Below are positions 25,646 to 33,342 of a stretch of DNA of 64,000 nucleotides, piece after piece. Both the position numbers and the translations under genes were made by a program. The stretch is from Sphingomonas panacis (GTDB lineage: Bacteria > Pseudomonadota > Alphaproteobacteria > Sphingomonadales > Sphingomonadaceae). The notes below the pieces were generated by a model. It did no database searches, was not told the DNA's origin, and was given only the letters and a program-made list of their open reading frames with translations. Where the stretch lies: positions 1,948,501-2,012,500 of the forward strand of contig NZ_CP014168.1 in NCBI RefSeq assembly GCF_001717955.1, given 5' to 3'. Position 1 is the stretch's first letter. Each line of letters starts with the position of its first letter.

Positions 25646-26923
25646 TCATTGGGCCTGCGCGGCGCGCAGCGGATCGCCCGAGGGCAGGCGGAAACCGCGC
25701 CGGTACACCAATGTGCTGACGAACAGATAGATGACGATCGTCGGCGGGTAGATGAAGGCGGCATCGAAGAAGGACACCAGCAAGTATCCGGCGCAGCCCG
25801 CCGCCGCCGCGCGGCGCAGGTTCGAAAGCCGCGATGCGCGGGTGAGCGCGTAGCCGACGGGATAGAGCAAGGCGACGAGCGCGATCAGGAAGCCGATCAC
25901 GCCGAAGCTGCGCAGCAAACCGGCGTACAGGATCTCGGCGATGCGGAAGGTGTTTTCGCCGAAGGGCGACAGCGTCAGAGTGGTCCACTGCTCGGTACGG
26001 CCGCCGAGATTGGTATCGAGCAGCGAGTTGCTCGACCAGCCGAGCGTCGCCATCATCACGATCGCGAGCGTGAGCGAGGCGAGCGCGGCGATCCAGAACG
26101 AGATCCGCGACAGCTTGACCTGGCCCGACACGGTCATGAACATGCCCACCATGATGAGGCCGAACCAGGTCGATCGGCTGAGACTGAGCACCACGGAGAT
26201 CAGGAAGGCGATCACCCAGGCGCGCGATTTCTCGAAGTAGATATAGACGGGCGCGAGCATGATCATGCAGGCGCCGAAGATGTTGCCGTTATTGTACGTG
26301 CTGAAGAGCTTCATCAGCGCGCCGCGACGGTTGTTCTTGTTGAACACGCTCGAAAGTTCGCCGGCGTTGATCGTGATGTAGCGGATTTCGATGATGTGCT
26401 TGATCAAGAGGAACATCACGAAATTCATCAGGCCCCACACGATGACGAACCGCATGCTCCAGCGCAGCACCGTGCCGATCTGCTTTTCGGTGAGATATTC
26501 CAGATGCGCGCACAGCGCGATCAGCATGATCGCCGGCAGCGCGATGAACAGCGCGAGATTGAGCACGACCGATGACTCGGCGGAGCCGTACAGGACGGTT
26601 TTATAGACGCCGATGAACCCGACGGCGAGATAAGCGACGAAATTGCCGATCGCCGCCGGCGAGAGCGTCGGGCGTCGGGCGAGGCCGATCAGCCCGACCG
26701 GTGCGATCGCCGCGAGCAGCATATAGCCGAAGGTCAGCGGGAAGCCGTACACCTCGACGCCGGCCTTGGGCGAGGCGATGTTGGTGATGATGAGGAGAAC
26801 GTAGAGCCAGTAGAAGACCGACGGGTTCGACCGGGCCGAGGCGAGCAGGCGCTGGCTCTGCGAGAGCGGTGCCGACCAGGCGCGGGACAGCGCGTGATCC
26901 GGGGTAAGGGACTGGCCGATCAT
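25646..26923 (-). CDS. Wzy-like polysaccharide polymerase / O-antigen ligase-type membrane protein
   Basis: 425 aa, about ten to twelve membrane segments. Features: GVEVYGFPLTFGYMLLAAIA near the start, a central SLSRSTWFGLIMVGMFM typical of Wzy_C/WaaL proteins, and a periplasmic loop with NLGGRTEQWTTLTLSPFGENTF before the last helices. Likely polymerises repeat units in the inner membrane. Polymerase and ligase cannot be told apart by sequence alone. It precedes the WecG-type gene after a 220-bp gap. Confidence 0.82.
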   Translation of the reverse strand: MIGQSLTPDHALSRAWSAPLSQSQRLLASARSNPSVFYWLYVLLIITNIASPKAGVEVYGFPLTFGYMLLAAIAPVGLIGLARRPTLSPAAIGNFVAYLAVGFIGVYKTVLYGSAESSVVLNLALFIALPAIMLIALCAHLEYLTEKQIGTVLRWSMRFVIVWGLMNFVMFLLIKHIIEIRYITINAGELSSVFNKNNRRGALMKLFSTYNNGNIFGACMIMLAPVYIYFEKSRAWVIAFLISVVLSLSRSTWFGLIMVGMFMTVSGQVKLSRISFWIAALASLTLAIVMMATLGWSSNSLLDTNLGGRTEQWTTLTLSPFGENTFRIAEILYAGLLRSFGVIGFLIALVALLYPVGYALTRASRLSNLRRAAAAGCAGYLLVSFFDAAFIYPPTIVIYLFVSTLVYRRGFRLPSGDPLRAAQAQ

Positions 26924-27008
26924 GAAGGCGCCGATCTCATGGGAACTCGGCTGGACTGATCCCCGGCACGTGGCGGATCGTCAAGCGCAAATCGTCGCGG
27001 TACGGGTC

Positions 27009-28442
27009 TCATGCGGGCTGCACCCCCCCGTGGCGGCCCAGCAGGCCCAGGATCTCCGCAACGCCGCGCCGGTTGAGCGCAAGGCTGAACAGCAGGAACC
27101 CGGCAGCACCGGGCACGAGCGCCAGCGCGGTGCTGCCGAACAGCATCCGTGTCAGCCAGAACAGCGCGAGTGCCGCGATCACGGGCACGGCCGGCGCGAC
27201 GATCTGGCGATGATAGGCGAGGAAGCTCACGGCGGAGAGCGGGCGCAGCACGGTTAGCCAGGCGACCTCGATGAACAGGAGATACGCCGCTGCCATCGCC
27301 AGCGAGAGCGCGACCGGGCCGGCGATTGCGCCGGCCCACGCCGCGCCCGCCACCAGCGCGGCGAAACCGAGCTGGTAGTACAGCGCCGCGCGGCTCCGGC
27401 CGAGTGCGGACAGATAGGTGCCGAGCGGATTGACCGTGGCGCGAAGCGCGAACCACAAAGCGATATAGGGCAGCAGGCGCCCGGCGCCGCGCCATCGTTC
27501 GCCGAGCAGCAGCGGCAGCAGATCGGCGCCGGACAGCCCGAGCGCCGCATAGACCGGGAAACATACCGAGGCGGACATGCGCAGCACGCGCAGATACAGC
27601 GCGCCGACGCGGGCCGGATCGTGCTGATCGCGCGCCATCAGCGGCAGGCCGACGCGCAGGATGACCGGGTTGATCGCGGTCATGATCTTGGCGGCGAGAT
27701 CGCGCGGCTGGCCGAAGCTGCCGAACACCGGCTTGGCGAAGACGAATCCCCCGATCAGCAGATCGAGCTGCGTGGTGAGCGAGATCGCCATGTTCACCAG
27801 CAGCATGTCGAACCCGTAGGACACGAACCGAGACACGTCGGCCCACGCGAAATGCAGCCGTGGCCGCCATTCGCCCGCCAATATCCTCCACGACAGCGCG
27901 AGCAGGCTTGCCGAGGTGGCGAGCTGGCCCCAGACCACGCAGAACGGGCCGGCGTGCGCGACGGCCAGACCGACCGCAACGAGGAAGCCGACCGCCGAGG
28001 CGGCGACCTCGATCTTGATGACGGCTTCGAACCGCAAGTCGCGCTCGGCAAGGACACGGAGCTGTAGGTAGAAGCCGTTGGCGACGAACATGCCGCTGGC
28101 GATCGACAGCATCGGCATGAGGCGCGGGGCGGCGTAGAGGCCCGCCAGCAGCGGCGCCGCCGCCACCGTCGCCACCGCCATCGCCACCCCGACCATGACG
28201 TTGAGCCAGTAAAGCGACGATGCCTCGTCCGCGGTCACGTCACGGAAGCGGATCAGCGCGCTCGACAGGCCGGCGTCGGAGAGGCCCTGCGCGAGTTGCA
28301 GCAGCGACATCATCAGGATGATGAGCCCGAAATCGGCGACGCCGAGCAGCCGCGCGACGATCAGCAATTGCAGCGTGGCGAGCACCGCGCGCAGGATGTT
28401 CCCGGCCGCCGCCCAGCGGACCGATTTGCGCGCGTCGCTCAT
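27009..28442 (-). CDS. Polysaccharide flippase (Wzx/MOP family)
   Basis: 477 aa, about twelve to fourteen membrane segments. The N-terminus (SVRWAAAGNILRAVLATLQLLIVARLLGVADFGLIILM) matches Polysacc_synt/MATE-like flippases, and the middle holds the family's long middle helices. It would flip lipid-linked repeat units to the periplasm. Its ATG overlaps the stop of the GT4 gene (ATGA), so the two are coupled. A longer frame reaching 29150 runs through the GT4 gene out of phase and is not coding. Confidence 0.9.
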   Translation of the reverse strand: MSDARKSVRWAAAGNILRAVLATLQLLIVARLLGVADFGLIILMMSLLQLAQGLSDAGLSSALIRFRDVTADEASSLYWLNVMVGVAMAVATVAAAPLLAGLYAAPRLMPMLSIASGMFVANGFYLQLRVLAERDLRFEAVIKIEVAASAVGFLVAVGLAVAHAGPFCVVWGQLATSASLLALSWRILAGEWRPRLHFAWADVSRFVSYGFDMLLVNMAISLTTQLDLLIGGFVFAKPVFGSFGQPRDLAAKIMTAINPVILRVGLPLMARDQHDPARVGALYLRVLRMSASVCFPVYAALGLSGADLLPLLLGERWRGAGRLLPYIALWFALRATVNPLGTYLSALGRSRAALYYQLGFAALVAGAAWAGAIAGPVALSLAMAAAYLLFIEVAWLTVLRPLSAVSFLAYHRQIVAPAVPVIAALALFWLTRMLFGSTALALVPGAAGFLLFSLALNRRGVAEILGLLGRHGGVQPA

Positions 28443-29536
28443 GCGCCGAGCGCGCGGCGGAACACCGCCTCGTACCTGTCGCAGGCGATCGCCACCGAGA
28501 AGTCGCGCGCGCGGGCGACCTGGCGTTCGGGGGCTGCGGGCGCGCGGAGCATCGCGTCGATCGCGTGCGCCATCGCAGGCGCGTCGCCGACCGGCACGAG
28601 CGCGCCGAACCGCCCATCCGCGACGATCTCGCGCGGGCCGTCTGGGCAATCGGTGGTGACGATGCTCGCGCCCGCGCCGAGCGCCTCGATCAGCACGTTG
28701 CCGAAGCCTTCCCACGCCGAGCTCAACACGAAGCAGCCGGCGGCGGCGATCGACGGGGTGATGTCGGGCACGAACCCCGGCAGCGCGACGCGCTCGGTGA
28801 GGTTGAGCTGGGCGATCAGTGCCTCCAATTCGGCGCGGAGCGGGCCGTCGCCGAAGATCACCGCGCGAACGTCTTGACGTTCGACCAGCGCGAGCGCGCG
28901 CAGCAGGGTGGCGAAATCCTTCTGTTCGACCAGCCGGCCGGCGGCGACGATCACCGGGCCGTTGGCGTCGCGCGTCCACGGGTGCGCGGCCTCGGGTCCG
29001 TGGACGTGCGGGCGATAGGCCGGATTGTGGATCACGGTGATGCGATTCCGATCGAGCCGGGCGAAGCGCGCGAGCGAATCGGCGAGGCCGGCGGAGACCG
29101 CGACGATCTCGCTGGCGAAAGGGTAGGCGAGCATCGCCGCCTTGTGCCACGCCTTCTGCTTCCAGCCGACGAGGCGAGCGTAATCGGCCTGCGGATTGGT
29201 GCGTTCGGTCAGCACGTTGCGCGCCTTCGTGCCCGACAGGAGCCTCGCGATCACCGCCGCGTTGTTGAACTGCGGCATCGCGCTCAGCACGATGTCGTAG
29301 CGTCCCGCGCGGAGCATCCGCGCGAGCGTGACGATCGTGCCGCGTGCGCTGCTGGTCGGGTGGCGCAGCCAGTGGACGCCCACGCCGGGGGCAACCGGAT
29401 AGTCGCGCGGGGTTGGTGCCCCGGCGAGGATCAGCGTGAGGCTATGCCCGCGCGCGATCAGGTCGTGCGACAGGTTGGCGATCATATGCTCGACCCCGCC
29501 CGGCTTCAGCCCTTCGTAGAAGAACGCAATCTTCAC
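28439..29536 (-). CDS. Glycosyltransferase family 4
   Basis: 365 aa, GT-B fold. N-terminal FFYEGLKPGGVEHMIANLSHDL has the GG loop. VIVAAGRLVEQKDFATLLRAL, IFGDGPLRAELEALI and SSAWEGFGNVLIEALGAG with TDCPDGPREI are the donor-site motifs of GT4 enzymes such as GalNAc or rhamnosyl transferases. The exact sugar is unknown. First gene of the minus-strand block GT4-Wzx-Wzy-WecG. Confidence 0.92.
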   Translation of the reverse strand: MKIAFFYEGLKPGGVEHMIANLSHDLIARGHSLTLILAGAPTPRDYPVAPGVGVHWLRHPTSSARGTIVTLARMLRAGRYDIVLSAMPQFNNAAVIARLLSGTKARNVLTERTNPQADYARLVGWKQKAWHKAAMLAYPFASEIVAVSAGLADSLARFARLDRNRITVIHNPAYRPHVHGPEAAHPWTRDANGPVIVAAGRLVEQKDFATLLRALALVERQDVRAVIFGDGPLRAELEALIAQLNLTERVALPGFVPDITPSIAAAGCFVLSSAWEGFGNVLIEALGAGASIVTTDCPDGPREIVADGRFGALVPVGDAPAMAHAIDAMLRAPAAPERQVARARDFSVAIACDRYEAVFRRALGA

Positions 29537-29594
29537 GGCGCTCCCCCCCGTTCGTCGCGCGATGGTGTCGATGGGCGATCAGAAACAATCAATC

Positions 29595-29677
29595 CCGTTC
29601 GCACTGAGCGAAGTCGAAGTGCGCGCCACGAGCGCCGTGTTTGCGGCACGTCCTTCGACTTCGCTCAGGACGAACGG
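29595..29677. repeat. CCGTTCG...CGAACGG inverted repeat, copy 2
   Basis: Left arm CCGTTCGCACTGAGCGAAGT and right arm CGACTTCGCTCAGGACGAACGG. The arms pair almost fully around a GC-rich loop. It lies in the 244-bp space between the divergent GT4 and ligase-like genes. Confidence 0.85.
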
Positions 29678-29780
29678 AGTGGTTTTGAAGTGTTCCCCAA
29701 CCCTATTGGAGTCAGATGAAGCAGGCGGAACAAAAAAGCGATAGCAACGCCAGCTTTTATCGCATAGCCAATGGTCCCAC

Positions 29781-31211
29781 ATGCCCTGGCTCCTTCGCGT
29801 CCGAGTAGCCGACCGGCACACGCGGTTCGTTTCCGCCGCGATACCTGCGCTGTTGCGCGAACCCGATCGATCCGCACGGCTGTTGTCTTACGTGGGGAAC
29901 GTTCCGCTCCGCTCTCGTAGCGTGCGGTCGGTCGTGACGATTGCGACGATGTACATTCCGGTATTTCTGTTCGTGCTGCTCGTCTTCTCGGGCGTGACGT
30001 GGTCGCTGGCGGATTCGCAGGTGGTGGCGGATGCCGGCGGCGATACCGCGATCGGCGTGTTCAGCGGCAAGCTTGGGCTGGTGACCGGGCTGGCGCTGGT
30101 CGGCGTGTATCTGCCGGCGCTGCGCAACCCGCTGCGGTCGCTGGGTGGCGCCTTGTGCCTGTTCTGGCTGCTCGCGCTCGCCTCGGTGCTGTGGGCGAGC
30201 AATGTCGGCACGGTGCTGTTCGCGGTAGCCAATCTCACGCTGCTGCTCGCCGCGACGATGCTGGCGCATCGGCTGCTCGGCTTCGCGCGCGCGCTGCGGC
30301 TGGTCTGGTGGTTGAGTACCGCGCTGATCCTGCTCTCGGTCGTGTTCGCGGCTGTCGGCGAGGCGCATGCGGTGATGGGCGGAATGCACGGCGGGCGCTG
30401 GCGCGGGCTGTTCGCGCACAAGAACAGCTTCGGCCCGTTCCTCGTCGTCAATCTGCTGATAGCTTTGTTCGCGCAAGCGAGCCTCAAGCTGCCGGCCGTG
30501 CTCGTCTTCGCGATGGTGGCGGTGGATCTCGTCGCGTTGTTCTTCGCCAATTCCGCGACGGCGGACATCGCCGCCGCCGCCGGCATCATCGCGGGCATCG
30601 CGCTGCTGCCGATCCCCAACCGCGCGGTGCGGACGCTGTGGCGGGGTGGGTCGGTCGTGGTGGCGTGTCTGCTCGGCGGCGTGCTGCTGATGCAACCGGC
30701 GGTGACGGGCGAACTGCTCGGCCGCGACACGACGATGAGCGGTCGGGCGGCGATGTGGGAACAGGCGCTGCCGCTGACGGTCGAACGCCCGTTCGGCACC
30801 GGCTATGGCACCGGCGGCGGATCGCAGGTGTCGATCGAGCTGCAGAAGCGCATGCACCGCGCGATCAACCTCAGCGTGCAGAGCGGGTACCTCAACCTCG
30901 CGCTCGAACTCGGCTGGGGTGCGGTGGCGCTGTTCCTGTTGTGGGCGGGCGGCGCGGCGGCTTGGGTGCTGTTCAGCCGGCGCGCGTCGTCGGCGCAGAC
31001 GTTGCTGGCGGCGCTGCTCGCGGCGATGCTGGTCGAGAGCATCTCAGAGGTGAACGCCTGCTTCGCGCCGGGCTGGCTGCTGCTGGTGACGATGCTGCCG
31101 ATGATCGACGCACGCCGGGCGATGCGACCGCGATGGCGCCTGCTGCGCCGCCGCTATCGCCGGAGCGTTTCCGGCGCGGTGACCTCGCCTGTGCCCGTTC
31201 GTGGCGAGTGA
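29781..31211 (+). CDS. O-antigen ligase/polymerase-family membrane protein
   Basis: 476 aa, about ten membrane segments. The Wzy_C/WaaL-type signature is visible: GGRWRGLFAHKNSFGPFLVVNLL, FFANSATADIAA, then a periplasmic loop with GRDTTMSGRAAMWEQALPL and FGTGYGTGGG before the last helices. This pattern (HKN, then G-R-x-x-x-W) is close to ExoQ-type proteins. The start is uncertain: ATG 29781, or ATG 29949 (MYIPVFLFVLLVF), which would put the first helix at the N-terminus. Confidence 0.85.
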   Translation: MPWLLRVRVADRHTRFVSAAIPALLREPDRSARLLSYVGNVPLRSRSVRSVVTIATMYIPVFLFVLLVFSGVTWSLADSQVVADAGGDTAIGVFSGKLGLVTGLALVGVYLPALRNPLRSLGGALCLFWLLALASVLWASNVGTVLFAVANLTLLLAATMLAHRLLGFARALRLVWWLSTALILLSVVFAAVGEAHAVMGGMHGGRWRGLFAHKNSFGPFLVVNLLIALFAQASLKLPAVLVFAMVAVDLVALFFANSATADIAAAAGIIAGIALLPIPNRAVRTLWRGGSVVVACLLGGVLLMQPAVTGELLGRDTTMSGRAAMWEQALPLTVERPFGTGYGTGGGSQVSIELQKRMHRAINLSVQSGYLNLALELGWGAVALFLLWAGGAAAWVLFSRRASSAQTLLAALLAAMLVESISEVNACFAPGWLLLVTMLPMIDARRAMRPRWRLLRRRYRRSVSGAVTSPVPVRGE

Positions 31212-31343
31212 GGTTGGGGGCGGGGGCAGCGTGGAACGGGGATTTGCGGGTAGATTGCGGACTGACCGCTTCTGGGCGATTCAAGGAGGGAAGCCGCCGC
31301 CGTGTTCGTGCAATGCGCGATAAAAAGCAGAGATCTACGTCCT

Positions 31344-31838
31344 ATGCCAATCAGTCTGCTCACCTTTGGCGACGCCGAGTTCGGCCGCTCACTCCAAGAC
31401 TGGGGAAATGAGTTCGTCTATGCGATGGGGGTCAATTTCAATTTCGATGAAGCGAATTACGGACCGTCTGAGACCATAGTCTTAGCAATCGTCTGTCTGC
31501 CCCCCGAAATGGCGGGAATAGGGAACGGCACGAGTCTTAAACGGAGCAGCTCAGAGTTTTGGTCGACTTTTGAAGCTGACTATGTCGCATTCTCATCCCG
31601 TCTACCGGCAAACAAGATTTCTGCCGTCGCCACCGCTCTCGTAGGCGCAATCCAACAAATTCCCGAAAAGTGGATGCCTGTTGAGGCGAAAGATAACTTT
31701 ACCCAAGCGACGAGGGTGGCTGCGGCCAGTTTGCTGGCTCTGAGCTGCTGCCGGTTTCGTGGACACCAAGATAAGGTGTTTTCGGAACCGGAGGGTGTAA
31801 ATGCAACGACGGAAGTTCAGCCGAGAGTTCAAGCTTGA
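31344..31838 (+). CDS. Unknown protein, 3' end replaced by the IS3 element
   Basis: Reads 164 aa now. Residues 1-132 (MPISLLTFGDAEFGRS... to ...VAAASLLA) are native; the last 32 come from the inserted IS. Joining the flanks across one CTC target copy restores a stop at 33002-33004 and a 139-residue protein ending QPDRHPR, so only seven native residues were lost. The sequence is acidic/aromatic in the middle (NEFVYAMGVNFNFDEANY) and unlike any family I know; an immunity-type protein is only a guess. Base composition is clearly less GC-rich than its neighbours, suggesting transfer. An earlier GTG at 31302 is possible. Confidence 0.6.
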   Translation: MPISLLTFGDAEFGRSLQDWGNEFVYAMGVNFNFDEANYGPSETIVLAIVCLPPEMAGIGNGTSLKRSSSEFWSTFEADYVAFSSRLPANKISAVATALVGAIQQIPEKWMPVEAKDNFTQATRVAAASLLALSCCRFRGHQDKVFSEPEGVNATTEVQPRVQA

Positions 31839-32091
31839 GGCGGTGAAGTTGGTCCGAGATCGGGGCGTGGGGGTAGCGCAGGCCGCGCGGGACCTGGACC
31901 TGCACGAGAACGTGCTGCGCAAATGGGTCCGCGAAGCGGAAGCTGATCCCCAGTCGGCATTCCCAGGCAACGGTCAGATGAAGCCCGAGCAGCAGGAGAT
32001 TGAGCGGCTGCGCCGCGAGTTGGCCAGGATGAAGGCCGAACGTGACATATTAAAAAAAGCCGCAGCCTACTTTGCCAGGGACTCGATATGA
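31801..32091 (+). CDS. IS3-family transposase OrfA
   Basis: 96 aa. Helix-turn-helix DNA-binding part (KFSREFKLEAVKLVRDRGVGVAQAARDLDLHENVLRKWVRE) and a C-terminal leucine-zipper-like coiled coil (EIERLRRELARMKAERDILKKAAAYFA). Ends four bases into orfB. The 32052-32058 A-run lets a fraction of ribosomes shift -1 to make the OrfAB transposase. Confidence 0.95.
   Translation: MQRRKFSREFKLEAVKLVRDRGVGVAQAARDLDLHENVLRKWVREAEADPQSAFPGNGQMKPEQQEIERLRRELARMKAERDILKKAAAYFARDSI
32052..32058 (+). promoter_or_regulatory. Candidate -1 frameshift site (A7)
   Basis: A-AAA-AAA followed by G, in the orfA frame. orfB is in the -1 frame and open across this point, which is the arrangement IS3 elements use to make the OrfAB fusion. 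Confidence 0.7.
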
Positions 32092-32948
32092 AGTTCGGGT
32101 TCATCGCAAAGCATCGAGGGATCTGGCCGGTATCGTGGATCTGCGAGGCGCTCGATGTCTCGCGCAGTGGCTTCCACGCCTGGCTCGTGCGTGCGCCTAG
32201 TGCCCGGTCGCGCAGCGATGAAGCGTATGCAAGGAAGATCCGCGCCAGCTTCCTCTCCAGCTACCGAACCTATGGCGCGCGTCGCGTCTGGCACGATCTC
32301 CTGGCCGAAGGCCTTTCATGTGGCCTCCATCGGGTCGAACGGCTGATGCGTGTGCACGGCCTGATGGCGCGGCCGCGGCGCCGCGGTCTGCCCAAGGATC
32401 ATGGCGAACGCTCGGTGATCGCGGGCAACGTGCTCGATCGGCAGTTCAGCGCCGACGCGCCGAATCAGAAGTGGGTGGCCGACTTCACCTACATCTGGAC
32501 CGCCGAAGGATGGCTGTACGCGGCCGCGGTGATCGACCTGTTCTCGAGGCGCGTCGTGGGCTGGTCGATGAGCGACACGATGACGGCGCAGCTCGTCACC
32601 GATGCGCTGGTCATGGCGATCTGGCGGCGCGGCAAGCCCGATGCGCTGCTGCATCACTCCGACCAGGGCAGCCAATATACCAGTGAGCAGTTCCAGCGAC
32701 TGATGGCCGACAATGGCGTCACCTGCTCGATGAGCCGGTCCGGTAACGTCTGGGATAACGCTGCGATGGAGAGCTTCTTCTCATCGCTGAAGACCGAACG
32801 GATCGCGCGCAAAACCTACCGCACGCGCAATCAGGCAAGGCAGGACGTGTTCGACTACATCGAACGCTTCTACAATCCCACGCGCAGGCACTCGACCTTG
32901 GGGTATCTCAGTCCCATGGACTTCGAGAGGCAGGCTCATGTAGCCTAA
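32088..32948 (+). CDS. IS3-family transposase OrfB (DDE integrase core)
   Basis: 286 aa. The N-terminal HTH_21 region (SWICEALDVSRSGFHAWL, YGARRVWHDLL) leads to an rve integrase core. The DDE residues are D in VADFTYI, D in HHSDQGSQYTS and E in NAAMESFFSSLKTE. FYNPTRRHSTLGYLSPMDFE closes the protein. Its ATG overlaps the orfA stop (ATGA); it is mainly expressed as a frameshift fusion in this family. Confidence 0.96.
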   Translation: MKFGFIAKHRGIWPVSWICEALDVSRSGFHAWLVRAPSARSRSDEAYARKIRASFLSSYRTYGARRVWHDLLAEGLSCGLHRVERLMRVHGLMARPRRRGLPKDHGERSVIAGNVLDRQFSADAPNQKWVADFTYIWTAEGWLYAAAVIDLFSRRVVGWSMSDTMTAQLVTDALVMAIWRRGKPDALLHHSDQGSQYTSEQFQRLMADNGVTCSMSRSGNVWDNAAMESFFSSLKTERIARKTYRTRNQARQDVFDYIERFYNPTRRHSTLGYLSPMDFERQAHVA

Positions 32949-33004
32949 CTTGGTGTCCATGGGACCGGCAGCAGCTCACTCAGCCAGATCGACACCCTCG
33001 CTAA

Positions 33005-33342
33005 ACATAGCGTGATACCGTCCAGCGAGTGAACAGATCGAATGTCGGCTATCAAGCAATTAGCAGGTGACCCGCCTCGTCCGACTTTGGGCGAAACGCC
33101 ACATTGCTTATGGGGCTCCGGCGGCGTTTCAGTAGGCAGGGATCGCGTACGAGCTTGCGCCGGATCGAGAGCCTGTATCGCGACACAGATCTCGCCGGAG
33201 CCGTCCTTTCATAAGCCGGCGGAGATCCCCCGGCACCTCCAGGATCGCCCCGGGGTCGATCCGGCCCGCTCATCTCGACACGCCCCCGCGCGACTCGGCC
33301 GCTACCCCGGACGCGCGGCGCTGGAGGCGTCCCGCTTCCGCC
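33005..33342. other. Intergenic stretch without a supported gene
   Basis: 338 bp between the old stop of the IS-clipped gene and the PepF gene end. No open frame here has a ribosome site or family character. GGCG-rich short hairpins occur near 33115-33215 (CTCCGGCGGCG... and ...GCCGGAG), but no T-run follows. Confidence 0.5.

Larger units (their letters stand above)
31741..32978 (+). mobile_element. Complete IS3-family insertion sequence, 1238 bp
   Basis: Terminal repeats 31741-31770 and 32949-32978 match at 27 of 30 positions (TGAGCTGCTGCCGGT... outermost). The flanks carry a 3-bp direct target duplication CTC at 31738-31740 and 32979-32981. Inside are orfA and orfB with a -1 overlap and an A7 slippery run. 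All parts look intact, so it may be active and is probably a recent arrival. It inserted into the 3' end of an unknown gene. Confidence 0.95.

Noticed and set aside
29888..30857. Minus-strand frames opposite the ligase-like gene
   Set aside because: Gln/His/Arg-rich low-complexity shadows; the plus-strand membrane protein is well supported.
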